Origin: Tritrichomonas musculus
Taxonomy: Eukaryota > Parabasalia > Tritrichomonadida > Tritrichomonadidae
Direction: 5' to 3'
Assembly: GCA_039105265.1 (NCBI GenBank)
Contig: JAPFFF010000005.1
Span: 7,611,501 to 7,675,500 of the forward strand
Length of the DNA: 64,000 bases
Below, in pieces: positions 1 to 10,100 of this stretch (position 1 is its first letter; each line of letters starts with the position of its first letter). Position numbers and translations under genes: made by a program. The notes under the pieces were generated by a model. It was not told the origin of the DNA, made no database searches, and was given only the letters and a program-made list of their open reading frames with translations.

Positions 1-9
1 ATTAACAAG

Positions 10-2601
10 ATGAAAGTCATATATCCAATTCTTATGGATTATATAGATTCTACCGATGATTTTGATGATCAATTTAATCAATTAAATGAGGTTTTGGAAA
101 AGCAAGATATTTTGCAAAATAATGAAGAAGTTCAATTGTTTCTTCAATTAATATCAAAAATTGCAGATTCCCATCACCGTACACCATATTTTTTCACTAA
201 ACTAGGAAAAATATTACAATATTTAATCAAAGATAATTCTTTACCAATTTCATATTATATACCGGATTATCGAAAATTTAACCAATCAGTTCTTTTTTAT
301 TTGTTAGATAAGAAATTTCTTAAGCCAGACGAAACCTTTATAAAGCAGTTTTTTTACAGAAAACCAATCAGCAAAACGTTTACAAACAAAAGTCTTCCAA
401 TTTTCCAATTATATTATAATTTATACCCGGCAATAAAAGATTTCATTGATGAAAAAATACAAAAACAGATTGAAAAAGACATTTCAGTCAAATTTCAAGT
501 TGATTTTCCAACTTTTAAAGAAAAGTGCCAAATTGGTGAAAATGATTCATACATTTGTTCGTTAATTCGATCAGATTCAGTTGAAGAATTTATTCAATAT
601 GTAAATCGAGCAAATATACCTCTTTCAAGTAAAATTATTCCATCTATTTATGAATCAAATCCATTTTTATTTCATAACAATGAACCAACATTGATTGAAT
701 ATGCTTCATTTTACGGATCAATTCAAATCATTCAATTTTTAAAATATAGCAATGTTCCACTAACTGTTTCATTGTGGTTATACGGTGTTCATTCTAACAA
801 TGCAGAATTGATTCACATTCTTGATGAGTATAAAATTTTGCAAAAAAGAAATGATGCATTTAAAGATGTTTTTTCAGAATCAATCAAATGTCATCATAAT
901 GAAATTGCTAATTATATCAAAGATAACTTAATTAGGGTGAATTTATTTGCTGATACTTTTAAATCTGTTATTTTTGATTCATTAAATTTTGAATTTATTC
1001 AAAATGATATCAAATCTATGATTTCTAAACATAGAAATCCAAAAGGATTCAATTTGACTTCACAAATTTTTAATTTTCCAAAAATAAAAGTTCCTTCTTC
1101 TGTGAATTCAATTGGCAATTATGCTTTTTCCGAATGTTCAACTTTGACACAAGTCATTATCCCTCCTTCTGTGACTTATATTGGTGAATATGCTTTCTTT
1201 AGTTGCGCAGCATTGAAAGAAGTAATCATTCCTTCTTCTGTGGCGAAAATTGGAAAATACGCTTTTAGTAAATGTTCAAGTTTATCACAAATAACGATTC
1301 CGTCTTCTGTCACTTCTTTAGGACAATCTGTTTTCGATGGATGTATTAAATTAACAGAAGTAATAATTCTTTCTCCTCTAAAATCTATTGAAGCATTTTT
1401 CTTCCAAAATTGTATATCTTTAAGACAAATTACAATTCCTTCTTCTGTAGTTTTTATTAATATGTGTGCCTTCAGAGGATGCTCATCATTGACAGAGATA
1501 ACAATTCCACCCTTAGTAACTACTATTGGATTGTCTGCTTTTGATATTTGTACAAATTTAAAAGAAATAACGTTTTCTTCTTCTTGTTTAACCGAAATTG
1601 GCGGTAAAGCGTTTTGTGTTTGTTCCAAATTAGAGCAAATAGAAATACCTTCTTCTGTTACTTTAATTGATTATGAAGCCTTTTATGGATGTTCAGCATT
1701 AAAAGAAATAAATATTCCTTCTTCTATGACCAATATTGAAAATGGTACTTTTAATGGATGTTCAAATCTGACCGAAATAACAATTCCTTCTTCTGTTACT
1801 TGTATTGGTCCAAAAGCTTTTTATCAATGCTCAAAATTAAGAGAAATAACAATTCCTTCTTCTGTAACACATATTAAATATAACGCTTTTTATGGTTGTA
1901 CAAATTTAACAAAAATAACAATTCCTTCTTCTGTAACAAACATTGGAGTATCTGCTTTTGAATCATGCACAAAATTGGCAGAAATATCTTTTCCTTCTCT
2001 AACAAAAATTGAAAAAGGTACTTTTTCAAATTGTTCATCATTAGCACAAGTAATAATTCCATCTTCTGTTACTTCAATTGGATATTATGCTTTTTATGGA
2101 TGTTCGAATTTAACGAAAATAACAATTCCTTCTTCGGTAACTTCATTCGGCGAGGATGTTTTCTATGGAGTTAAAGCACTTGAAATTGCAGGTGATATAA
2201 ATCATATTCCAGAAACATTATTTAAAAAATGCACTTCATTAACGCAAATTGTAATTCCTTCTTCTGTTACTTCAATTAAAAAAAGTGCTTTCTATGGATG
2301 TTCAAAATTGACGCAATTAACGATCCCTTCTTCTGTGACTACTATTGAACCTTGTGCTTTTGAAGAATGCTCATCATTAACACAAATAACAATTCCTTCT
2401 TCTGTAACTTCAATTGAATATTACACATTCTATCTATGCAGTTCATTAACTCAAGTCACATTTGAAAGTCCTTCGTCTGTTACAAAAATTGGACATAAGG
2501 CTTTTGCAAATTGTTCATCATTAACACAAATAACAATTCCTCCATCTGTGACTTCAATTGAGAATGATGCCTTTTTTGGATGCTCAATTACTTTTTTATG
2601 A
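10..2601 (+). CDS. DUF3447/ankyrin-like N-domain plus BspA-type LRR protein
   Basis: This is an intact 863-aa ORF starting at ATG 10. Residues about 1-350 form a helical N-terminal region with ankyrin-like segments (LIEYASFYGSIQIIQFL, ESIKCHHNEIANYI) typical of the trichomonad DUF3447 family. Residues about 355-863 are some 20 BspA/TpLRR repeats of 23 aa, with the frame IPSSVTxIGxxAFxGCSxLT, seen as a 69-bp periodicity. No signal peptide or C-terminal membrane segment is visible, so surface location, known for some family members, is not shown here. Known: BspA-like proteins are a very large expanded family in Trichomonas, linked to adhesion. Inferred: a cytosolic or surface protein-protein interaction scaffold. 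The same domain order occurs, broken, at 35538-38360. Confidence 0.9.
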   Translation: MKVIYPILMDYIDSTDDFDDQFNQLNEVLEKQDILQNNEEVQLFLQLISKIADSHHRTPYFFTKLGKILQYLIKDNSLPISYYIPDYRKFNQSVLFYLLDKKFLKPDETFIKQFFYRKPISKTFTNKSLPIFQLYYNLYPAIKDFIDEKIQKQIEKDISVKFQVDFPTFKEKCQIGENDSYICSLIRSDSVEEFIQYVNRANIPLSSKIIPSIYESNPFLFHNNEPTLIEYASFYGSIQIIQFLKYSNVPLTVSLWLYGVHSNNAELIHILDEYKILQKRNDAFKDVFSESIKCHHNEIANYIKDNLIRVNLFADTFKSVIFDSLNFEFIQNDIKSMISKHRNPKGFNLTSQIFNFPKIKVPSSVNSIGNYAFSECSTLTQVIIPPSVTYIGEYAFFSCAALKEVIIPSSVAKIGKYAFSKCSSLSQITIPSSVTSLGQSVFDGCIKLTEVIILSPLKSIEAFFFQNCISLRQITIPSSVVFINMCAFRGCSSLTEITIPPLVTTIGLSAFDICTNLKEITFSSSCLTEIGGKAFCVCSKLEQIEIPSSVTLIDYEAFYGCSALKEINIPSSMTNIENGTFNGCSNLTEITIPSSVTCIGPKAFYQCSKLREITIPSSVTHIKYNAFYGCTNLTKITIPSSVTNIGVSAFESCTKLAEISFPSLTKIEKGTFSNCSSLAQVIIPSSVTSIGYYAFYGCSNLTKITIPSSVTSFGEDVFYGVKALEIAGDINHIPETLFKKCTSLTQIVIPSSVTSIKKSAFYGCSKLTQLTIPSSVTTIEPCAFEECSSLTQITIPSSVTSIEYYTFYLCSSLTQVTFESPSSVTKIGHKAFANCSSLTQITIPPSVTSIENDAFFGCSITFL

Positions 2602-2986
2602 ATTAATATAATTGATTAACAATATTCAATTCAATAATAACAATATTTGATACTCTTAAAACTTTGAAAAAAAAAAGTAATTAATTAATTAAAAAGATGT
2701 TAAAAAAAATCAGAATATTTAATTTTTTTATTATTATTATTATTCAATCTAAAATCAAATGGTATCATTAATTTTTGATTTAAAATATCTTCAGTTTCAT
2801 AAAGTGTACACTTTTGGAAGATACTTTTAATCTTTATATCAACTCATTTGAAAGAATATCTTTCTGTTATTTATAATTCAATCAAAAGGAACGACTTTGA
2901 ATATTTTATATTGGCATTGGATCCAGATTTCGAGTTTTGCATATTTGATTAAAGCAATTGTCTTTTGGAGTGAGAATGTGAATTTT
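2602..2986. other. intergenic, no feature seen
   Basis: AT-rich spacer with short A and T runs and TTA/ATT repeats. It separates the converging ends of the BspA gene and the glycine-rich gene. I see no coding relic in it. Confidence 0.5.
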
Positions 2987-5016
2987 TTATTCAGGAGTTA
3001 TTTTAGCATAGCCGTTGCCCTGGTGGCCTGTTTCTCTGCCTCCATTTGTCGATGGAAACTCTGAGTTGCCCGGAATGGTGGCAGCGTTTGAAAGGTAGAA
3101 CTGGCTGCCAAGTGAGTAGTGGGATGCTTCCGATGGGTCGCCTGACTGCCACACGCTGAAACTCGATGCAGTGAAGATCCAACCGCTGCCGCCGCCACCG
3201 CCTGAACACACATTATTGTTTCCATGCCCGCCACTTCCACCTCCGTACCAGCCACCACCGCCGCCGCCGCCTGAATTGGCGCCTTTTCTGTATCCGCTGG
3301 TTGCTCCATGCCCAAAAACGCCAGCTGAACCTCTCGAGCCATATCCTTGCCCAGGCGTGCTACCGACCTGAGTGCCAGCGCCTTGGCTGCAGTTCTCTCC
3401 ACTCTGTCCGCCACCACAGCCGCCATGCCAGGTGTTAAAGCTGTCGCCGCTTGCGCCTCCTCCACCGCCAGCGACAATCAGCCTCGTGAAGAGAGTGTTG
3501 GACGATACGCGTATCGAAGTAGAGCCACCACCGGTGCCTGGCACAGACGTGTAACTCTCTCTCAAGCCAGTTTTCGTGTCTCCACCGTCAGGAAAACCAC
3601 CTCTCGTAACTGCACCGTCTCTGGCAGCAGCGGTCACGCCCATCCCTCCAACTAAGACATGCATGTTGCTCGCCTCAGACAAAGTCAGGCTTCCGACTGA
3701 ATAACCGCCGAGACCACCTTTGCCAGGACTTGAGGTTGACGAGTGCCCCCTCCATCTCCTCCCTGGGCACCCCACACCTCGAGCTTGTACTTTCCATCAA
3801 TCAGTGTCACTTGTACAGCCTTCCCTTCGTAACCGAAAGCGATGCTCGATCCACTCGTTGTCACAGGATTGCTGACAATTTCTGTAGCCTTCCCTTCCTC
3901 GCTGAAAACCAGTGCCCTCACGTAGTACGTGCCTGCCTTGCCGCCAAAGCAAATTGTTTCCTGATCTAAAGACGTTATTGGCTGTCCACGTTTGTAGGCT
4001 GCTTCACCAAGCATCTTGGCGTTACTTGTGCTCACTATGTACTTGCTCTTGGACTTATCAAGTGGCGATTTTTTTTCTTGCAACTTTATCTGCGCACTAA
4101 ACAGCAGGCTGCTTTTAACCCTTGCAGTAATAGTTCCACTTATCCTGCTCATTTCATCTTCAATATCTGACAACTGCTTCTTTAAACTACTGTTTTCCGT
4201 CTCTAGATCACTTTTTGCATTTTTTGTTTGCTCAAATAGCTCCGTTAATTTTGTTTTCTCTGTTTCTACTTTATTCAATTTGTCTTGAATCTGACTCTTC
4301 TCTGTTTCTACTTTATTCAATTTGTCTTGAATCTGATTTTTTTCTCTTTCTGCTTTTGTTAGATTGTCTTGAATCTGACTTTTCTCGTTTTCTAAGTCAG
4401 ATATTTTTCTTTGAAGGTTTCCTTTGTCTTTCACAAGCAGCATTACGAACTCTAGGTTGCATTTCAAGTATTCAAAAAGTTTTCTCGATGTTTCGTCTGA
4501 GTTGGCGAAAGATTCACATAATTCAAGGAGTCTTTCTTCTGAAAGTTTTTGAATGTTGAGGAAATAAAACAAAGGGCAAAACTTGGTGATTGACTTTTTA
4601 ATAAAATCATATAGCATATCATTTGACATTTGGCTTTTTTCGCTTTTTTCACTTTTTTCAACGACACGGTAAATTAAAGAAAGTGGTAAATCAGCAAATT
4701 TTACATTTTGGAAGCAATCGTTAATTTTTTCTGATAATAAATATTCCATTTGTTGGTTTATTGTAAATTGATAGTAATCTTCATTTTCATTATTATACTC
4801 TTGCTTTTCTACTTCGAAATGTATAATTTGAATAATAAAATCAGCATTCGATCCGTTCTTTTTGATATATTGATTCAGTTTTTTGGTAAGTTTTCTAACC
4901 TGTAAAAAATCAGAGATTTTTAAAAGGTCGATACACTGCTTATACGTAAAAACAATACTTTTCTTGATTTTAAAGAGACTAAATAAAACAATATAAACAT
5001 TAGTCTCTTTTTTCAT
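2987..5016 (-). CDS. BTB-like/coiled-coil/ALK-type glycine-rich protein, one apparent frame break
   Basis: Read from ATG 5016. The first frame (to 3685) gives an N-terminal BTB-BACK-like helical region (about residues 1-190), a coiled coil of repeated EKSQIQDKLNKVETEK units (about 205-300), a beta-rich linker, then KLEVWGAQGGDGGG, the hallmark opening of the glycine-rich domain of ALK-like proteins. The frame is then lost at a run of five G near 3740-3755, and the domain continues in another frame (HSSTSSPGKGGLGG onward) to the stop at 2987, ending GNGYAKITPE. One missing G would account for it. The glycine-rich part (about 2990-4000) is strikingly GC-rich against its neighbours, partly from GGN codons. 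Known: such glycine-rich proteins are multicopy in trichomonads, with no proven role. The break could be a sequencing error or a real lesion. Confidence 0.8.
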
Positions 5017-7182
5017 TAGTTTTTTTATTTATTATCTTTTTTCTTTAACATTATATGCTTCAAACACAGAAATATATATTTTAGACAAGATATTTGAGAT
5101 TTATTTAAAATGTTGAATTATATTATTATATTATTATTTATTAAAAATATGTGGTCATATATATATATTTGGGTAAATTTCATGTGATTACTTGTTGCTC
5201 ATATAAATTTAAAAACAAAATTTTTTGAATTCTGATTAAAAAATTTCATAAACAAAAATTTTTAAAAAATTTTGATTAAAATTTTTATCAAAATAACAAA
5301 AATTTTTGTTAAGAAACAAAACAAAATTCTTAGTAACCAATTTTTTATATCGTGTTTACTGAATATTAAAATCAAATTATCATTAAAAACAATTATATCT
5401 TTGAATATAATTCAAATTATTTGTGACCATTGAAATACATTAATTTTGGATAATGAAATTAATTTGTTTTTTATTCTGCCTGCAATAATATGCTTATCAT
5501 TTAATACAATTTATTGAAAAGATTTGAAAAAAATTTTATCAATTAATAATATTGATATTCTTAATGAACTTGAAAATAATGAAAACAATGAAGATTTATG
5601 CAATAAATCAATTGATAACATAAAATACTTCATTAATATTGGATAAGTAAAAATGCTCAATAAAGATACATATTATTTTTTACAAAATTGAACACGACTT
5701 TTTTCTTTTATCTTTTATATAACAGCATTTTTTTTATTTTTTTTATTTTTTTTTGCTTGCTGTTATGAAAATTTTATCATTGAATAAATTCTTTCATTTA
5801 AAGATTTAATTCTTTTGTTCAAAAAAAAATTTCGGAAAATTTTTCATTCTCACTTTTTGTGATCGAAATTTCTGCGTCAAAGATTTTTTTCATGAAAAAA
5901 ATTTATTTTTTGGAAAATTTTTTCACATAATTACTAAAATTCTTCCTTGAAAAAAATACGCAACTCTTTTTTTTATTTATGGTTTTGATCATTTTTTCGT
6001 GCTAGCCCTATAAATATTTTTTTCCATTTAGAAAAAAAAAAAAAAGAAAAAGAAAAAGAAAACTCTTGAAGAATATAGCTTTAATAATGGTTATTGAATT
6101 AAAAAAAGATCAAATAACATAATATTATAATAGGTAAAAAAACATTTATTGACATCAATAAAAAAAATAGGAGGTGTATTTAATAAGGTGAAAGTGGATT
6201 CTGAGAATCTTTCAAAAAAAAAAAAATAATATAAAATCTTTTGAAATATCTCTAAGTATTGATTTTACTTCCTGGTTATTTCAAATCATTTTTTTGAATG
6301 AACTCATAGAATTTTTCTATGTGTTATTTGAATTTTTTGATTCAACTTTAATTTTTTTCATTGGAATACTCCAACAAATTGCCAGACTTCTTTTTTTGTG
6401 ACCGGAATTTCCCCTTATAATCTTCAAAAAGGTTCGTCAGACCAACAAATGAACATGAAGTTTGGCCGCAAGATAGAAGAATTTCAATAAACATGAAGTT
6501 TGGCCTCAAGCACCTATTGAAGATATTAATTATATTCCTCAATATAAGTGTAAAACAATAGAAGAGTATTTGACTAATGGACGTGGTGTTGTTTTTCAAG
6601 AATTTCCACCAATTTATACAGAACTACTTCTTGGCATTATGATTAGAGAGTAAAACATCTTTCCTATTATTTATTATTATAAATCTGCTTTTTTTTGATA
6701 TATTGTTTTCATGATTATAATCATTATTAATGTTTAATTACAATCAAATAACATTGAAATTAATAAATGATTTTTTTCATTTAAAATAATAATAATAATT
6801 TTTTATAGTATAAATATATTCAAATCAATGAAACAAATCTATTTTTTAATAAGATAAAAGAGTTTTTGTAAAAAATATTTGAATACTTTATTCTCTCAAT
6901 TTCAATACCAGTATAATTGAGAGAATAAATAATACATACGTTATAATATATTTACATTCACAAAATTGATTAAATTAAATTGAATAAACTTTAAATTTTG
7001 AGAGACAATGATTTATAAAAATTTACTTTTTTTACAATTTTTTAAATGCTTTTTAATTGAGAGAACTATAGAGGTTCTATTATCGGCAAAAAAGTATTAA
7101 CGGATTTGTATTATTTTAATTAAATTACAAATTAATATTAAATATCTTTTAAAATGCAAATAAATTGTAAATTTTATTGAGT
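5017..7182. other. 2.2 kb gene-free AT-rich spacer with a possible gene tail
   Basis: Mostly A/T homopolymer-rich sequence. A short hairpin (ATAACAGCA at 5719 with TGCTGTTAT at 5758) and an A-rich (GAAAAA) tract near 6035-6060 are present. At 6488-6652 on the plus strand there is a 55-codon open stretch with good coding character ending in TAA (VWPQAPIEDINYIPQYKC, FPPIYTELLLGIMIRE). It looks like the 3' end of a lost gene of unknown family. An inverted pair TTCTCTCAATT/AATTGAGAGAA lies at about 6892-6926. Nothing else is recognisable. Confidence 0.4.
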
Positions 7183-7187
7183 TCATT
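7183..7187 (+). promoter_or_regulatory. putative Inr (TCATT) of the cyclase gene
   Basis: TCATT lies about 15 nt upstream of ATG 7200. It matches the trichomonad initiator pattern TCA+1-pyrimidine-A/T, which sits within about 20 nt of start codons. The motif is short and the region is AT-rich, so this is suggestive only. Confidence 0.45.
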
Positions 7188-7199
7188 CAATTTAAAAAA

Positions 7200-10100
7200 A
7201 TGAAAAACCCTGTCGAATCTTCGGTAGTTTCACGGTCCCAGTCGGAAACAAACGCTGACAAAGGGAAAATGCAGCTTGCTCTAGGCACAACGACAAAACT
7301 TGATTCTATTTTTCCAATATTAGATCAAGTTTGCATTAAAACTCGACTTCCAATAATTTTATACATATTTTCAGCAATTTATTTATATTATCAAGTAATT
7401 TTTGCGTCACTTTATCCAATTAATAAGTATTGGTATGATGTTTTTAATGATACAAAAATATTTCCATCAAATACAAAAGTAACATCAATATTTTCATGCA
7501 TGGAAAAAGTTGCTTTCTTTTTTACAATTGAAAAAGAAAGGATCGAAACTAATTTATTAATTCCAATTATAATTTTCGCTTCATTTTTCGCATTTTCAGT
7601 ATTTTTAATGATATTTGAAAAATTTGGCATTTCGCACCACAAAATTCGGAAACTAATTTACAATATAATTAGATTTGCTATTGATATAGTTTCGCCAGTG
7701 ATGCTTATTCCAGCAGGAGCAGTTTTTGGCACTTCAATTCGTAATTTATTTTTGAAAGGTGAAAAATTGAATTGGATTTATCTTTTTGTGAGCTTTATCC
7801 TTTATTTTGTATTTTTATTATATACATATATTGGATTTACTATATTAAACCAATCAACATGTATAGTAATTACGCCGTTTTCATCATTCTGTATCAAGCT
7901 TTCCATCTTTTTGCCGATAGTTTGTTCGTTATTTTTAGTTTTTCAATGCATTTGTTCACTTTTTCAATTCTGGGCTCTTGTAATTGTTCAATTATCACAT
8001 CTTGTTGTGAGTGTTATTGTTTTTTATCCAATGTGTTATCTTTATTTTCATCATAAATTTGCTAATATCTTCTTTAATGGAGTCACTTTGTCAACTTGGC
8101 TGAATGACATCAATTTTACAATTTTATTTTTCATTTCACCTCCATCAAAAAATGTTAAAAATGATGCAGTTTCTGATAAATTACATTTTTATTATCTTAT
8201 TGGATTAATTGTGCCACTTTTTTCATTAGTTATTTCTATTGTGATCTCATTTTTCTATGTAAAAATTAGAATTGCGTCATTTTTGAAAGAATTGAATAGA
8301 TTGAATGAAATTTTGAATGAGTCACCAAATCTTAATAATTCAAATAATAATAATATGACAACAGATACTAATGAAAGTATGAATATCCTTGCTAATAATA
8401 AATTATTCAAAACTGAAAATTTGACATTGATGTCAATTCACCTTTCCTTCTCAAATTGTTCACCTTTGTTTTATCATTGGCACGTAATTAATTTTGCAGC
8501 AAATCATTATCCGTCAGTTAAAGTATTACTGACAATTGTTCAATATTTGAGCTTCTTCCCTGGAGCATCACGGAAATTGAATAATTATTTGAAGTTTATT
8601 TCGCAAAATCATGATTTGAAGTATCATCAACGGTTTTTGCTCTTTCAAATTTTCAGAATTAAGACAATGAGACAATCGTCAGTTTCACCAGAAGCTAACC
8701 GTATTTTATCTGAACTGAAAAATGCTTCAAATCAAGTTTATGAAGATCTTATTTCATTTTGGGGCATGAAAGAAGGAAGTGTTGACTATTTGAGAATGAT
8801 TGCCACTGAACTTACTAACTTGAATGTGAGATGGGAAGAAGCAGTTCGTGATTTTCCAAACTTTCAAAAATTAAGTGATGAATATTGTTCATTTCTCCTT
8901 GAATGTCAGATGAATTTGCCAAAAGCATTGATTATGAAGCATCGATCAAGCTTGATTGAAATGGGAAGAAATTTCATCAATGATGTTCCATTTTTATGCC
9001 TCGTAAAAAATTATCCAAAATATCTCAGCAATGGAGTTATTGATTCACAAGGTAACTTTAAACAAAGAGATAGCAACAACAATAATAATAATTCAGCTTC
9101 TCATACATTTAATACTCAAAACAGCAGCACTACTGCAAGTCGAGCCAATTCAAATAGTGGTGAAAGTAATTCGTCATTAATGTCTGCTTCTGATTTTGAA
9201 CTTGATCCTGAATTGGAAGACAGTCTAGGCAAAGTATTATTGAAACAATCAGCATTAAGAATTGAATTAAATAGAGCTTTAGAACATAAAAAGAATCATG
9301 CAAGTAGATTAATGCTTTTTAATTGTTTCGTTGTTGGCATAATTGGATTTGGATTATTGATCGGATTGTTTATGTATCTTGATAGTTATATTGAAAATAG
9401 AAGTTTTTCATTGATGTATTTAAATGTTGTTTCAAAAATTAGATATTATATCGATTTGTCTATTCTTGGAAGTACTCTTAAATTTGGTTACGATTTGAAA
9501 TTCTTTTCACAACTTGAGTTTTATCTTCAATTAAATAGTAAAGATGATCAATTTGAACCGCCAACAAGAAATGTTTTTAATATTGATGCAGAAGTTGCAC
9601 AATTTGTCATTCATCAAAATTGCATGATTTCAAGGGAATTGTTAAATATATTTCTTTCTGGTTTAGCTGATTTATCATCGAAAGGCTTGGCTGATATTTA
9701 TAGCCTTACACGTGTGATGATGACCAATATTGTTCCTTTTTCAGTTTGTAATAGAGGAGTGCAATATAAAGATCATAATATGTCACTCAAAGCATTAGAG
9801 TCATATATGTATTTGTTACTTGATCAAATTGCAGCCAAAAAGGTTGAAATGTCTTGGTTCTTTACAGATGAAGTATGCGAAATGATGGCTAATCAACAAG
9901 CTATTGAAGATAGTACATTTTCATTGTTCCAATCATTGATGGAATATGAAGTTTCTTTATCTGATGCAGAAGATAAAATAATTAAATACTTAATGATTAT
10001 TTTTACTATCATTCCATTAGTTGCTTACATTCTTCCTGAAGGTTTATATATGAAATTATTTATAAATGATGCTGAAAAACTTATCAAAACTTTATTAGGT

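Noticed and set aside
2998-3655. Several overlapping ORFs, including proline-rich ones on the plus strand
   Set aside because: They are shadows of the GC-rich glycine-codon region, where stop codons are rare in all frames.
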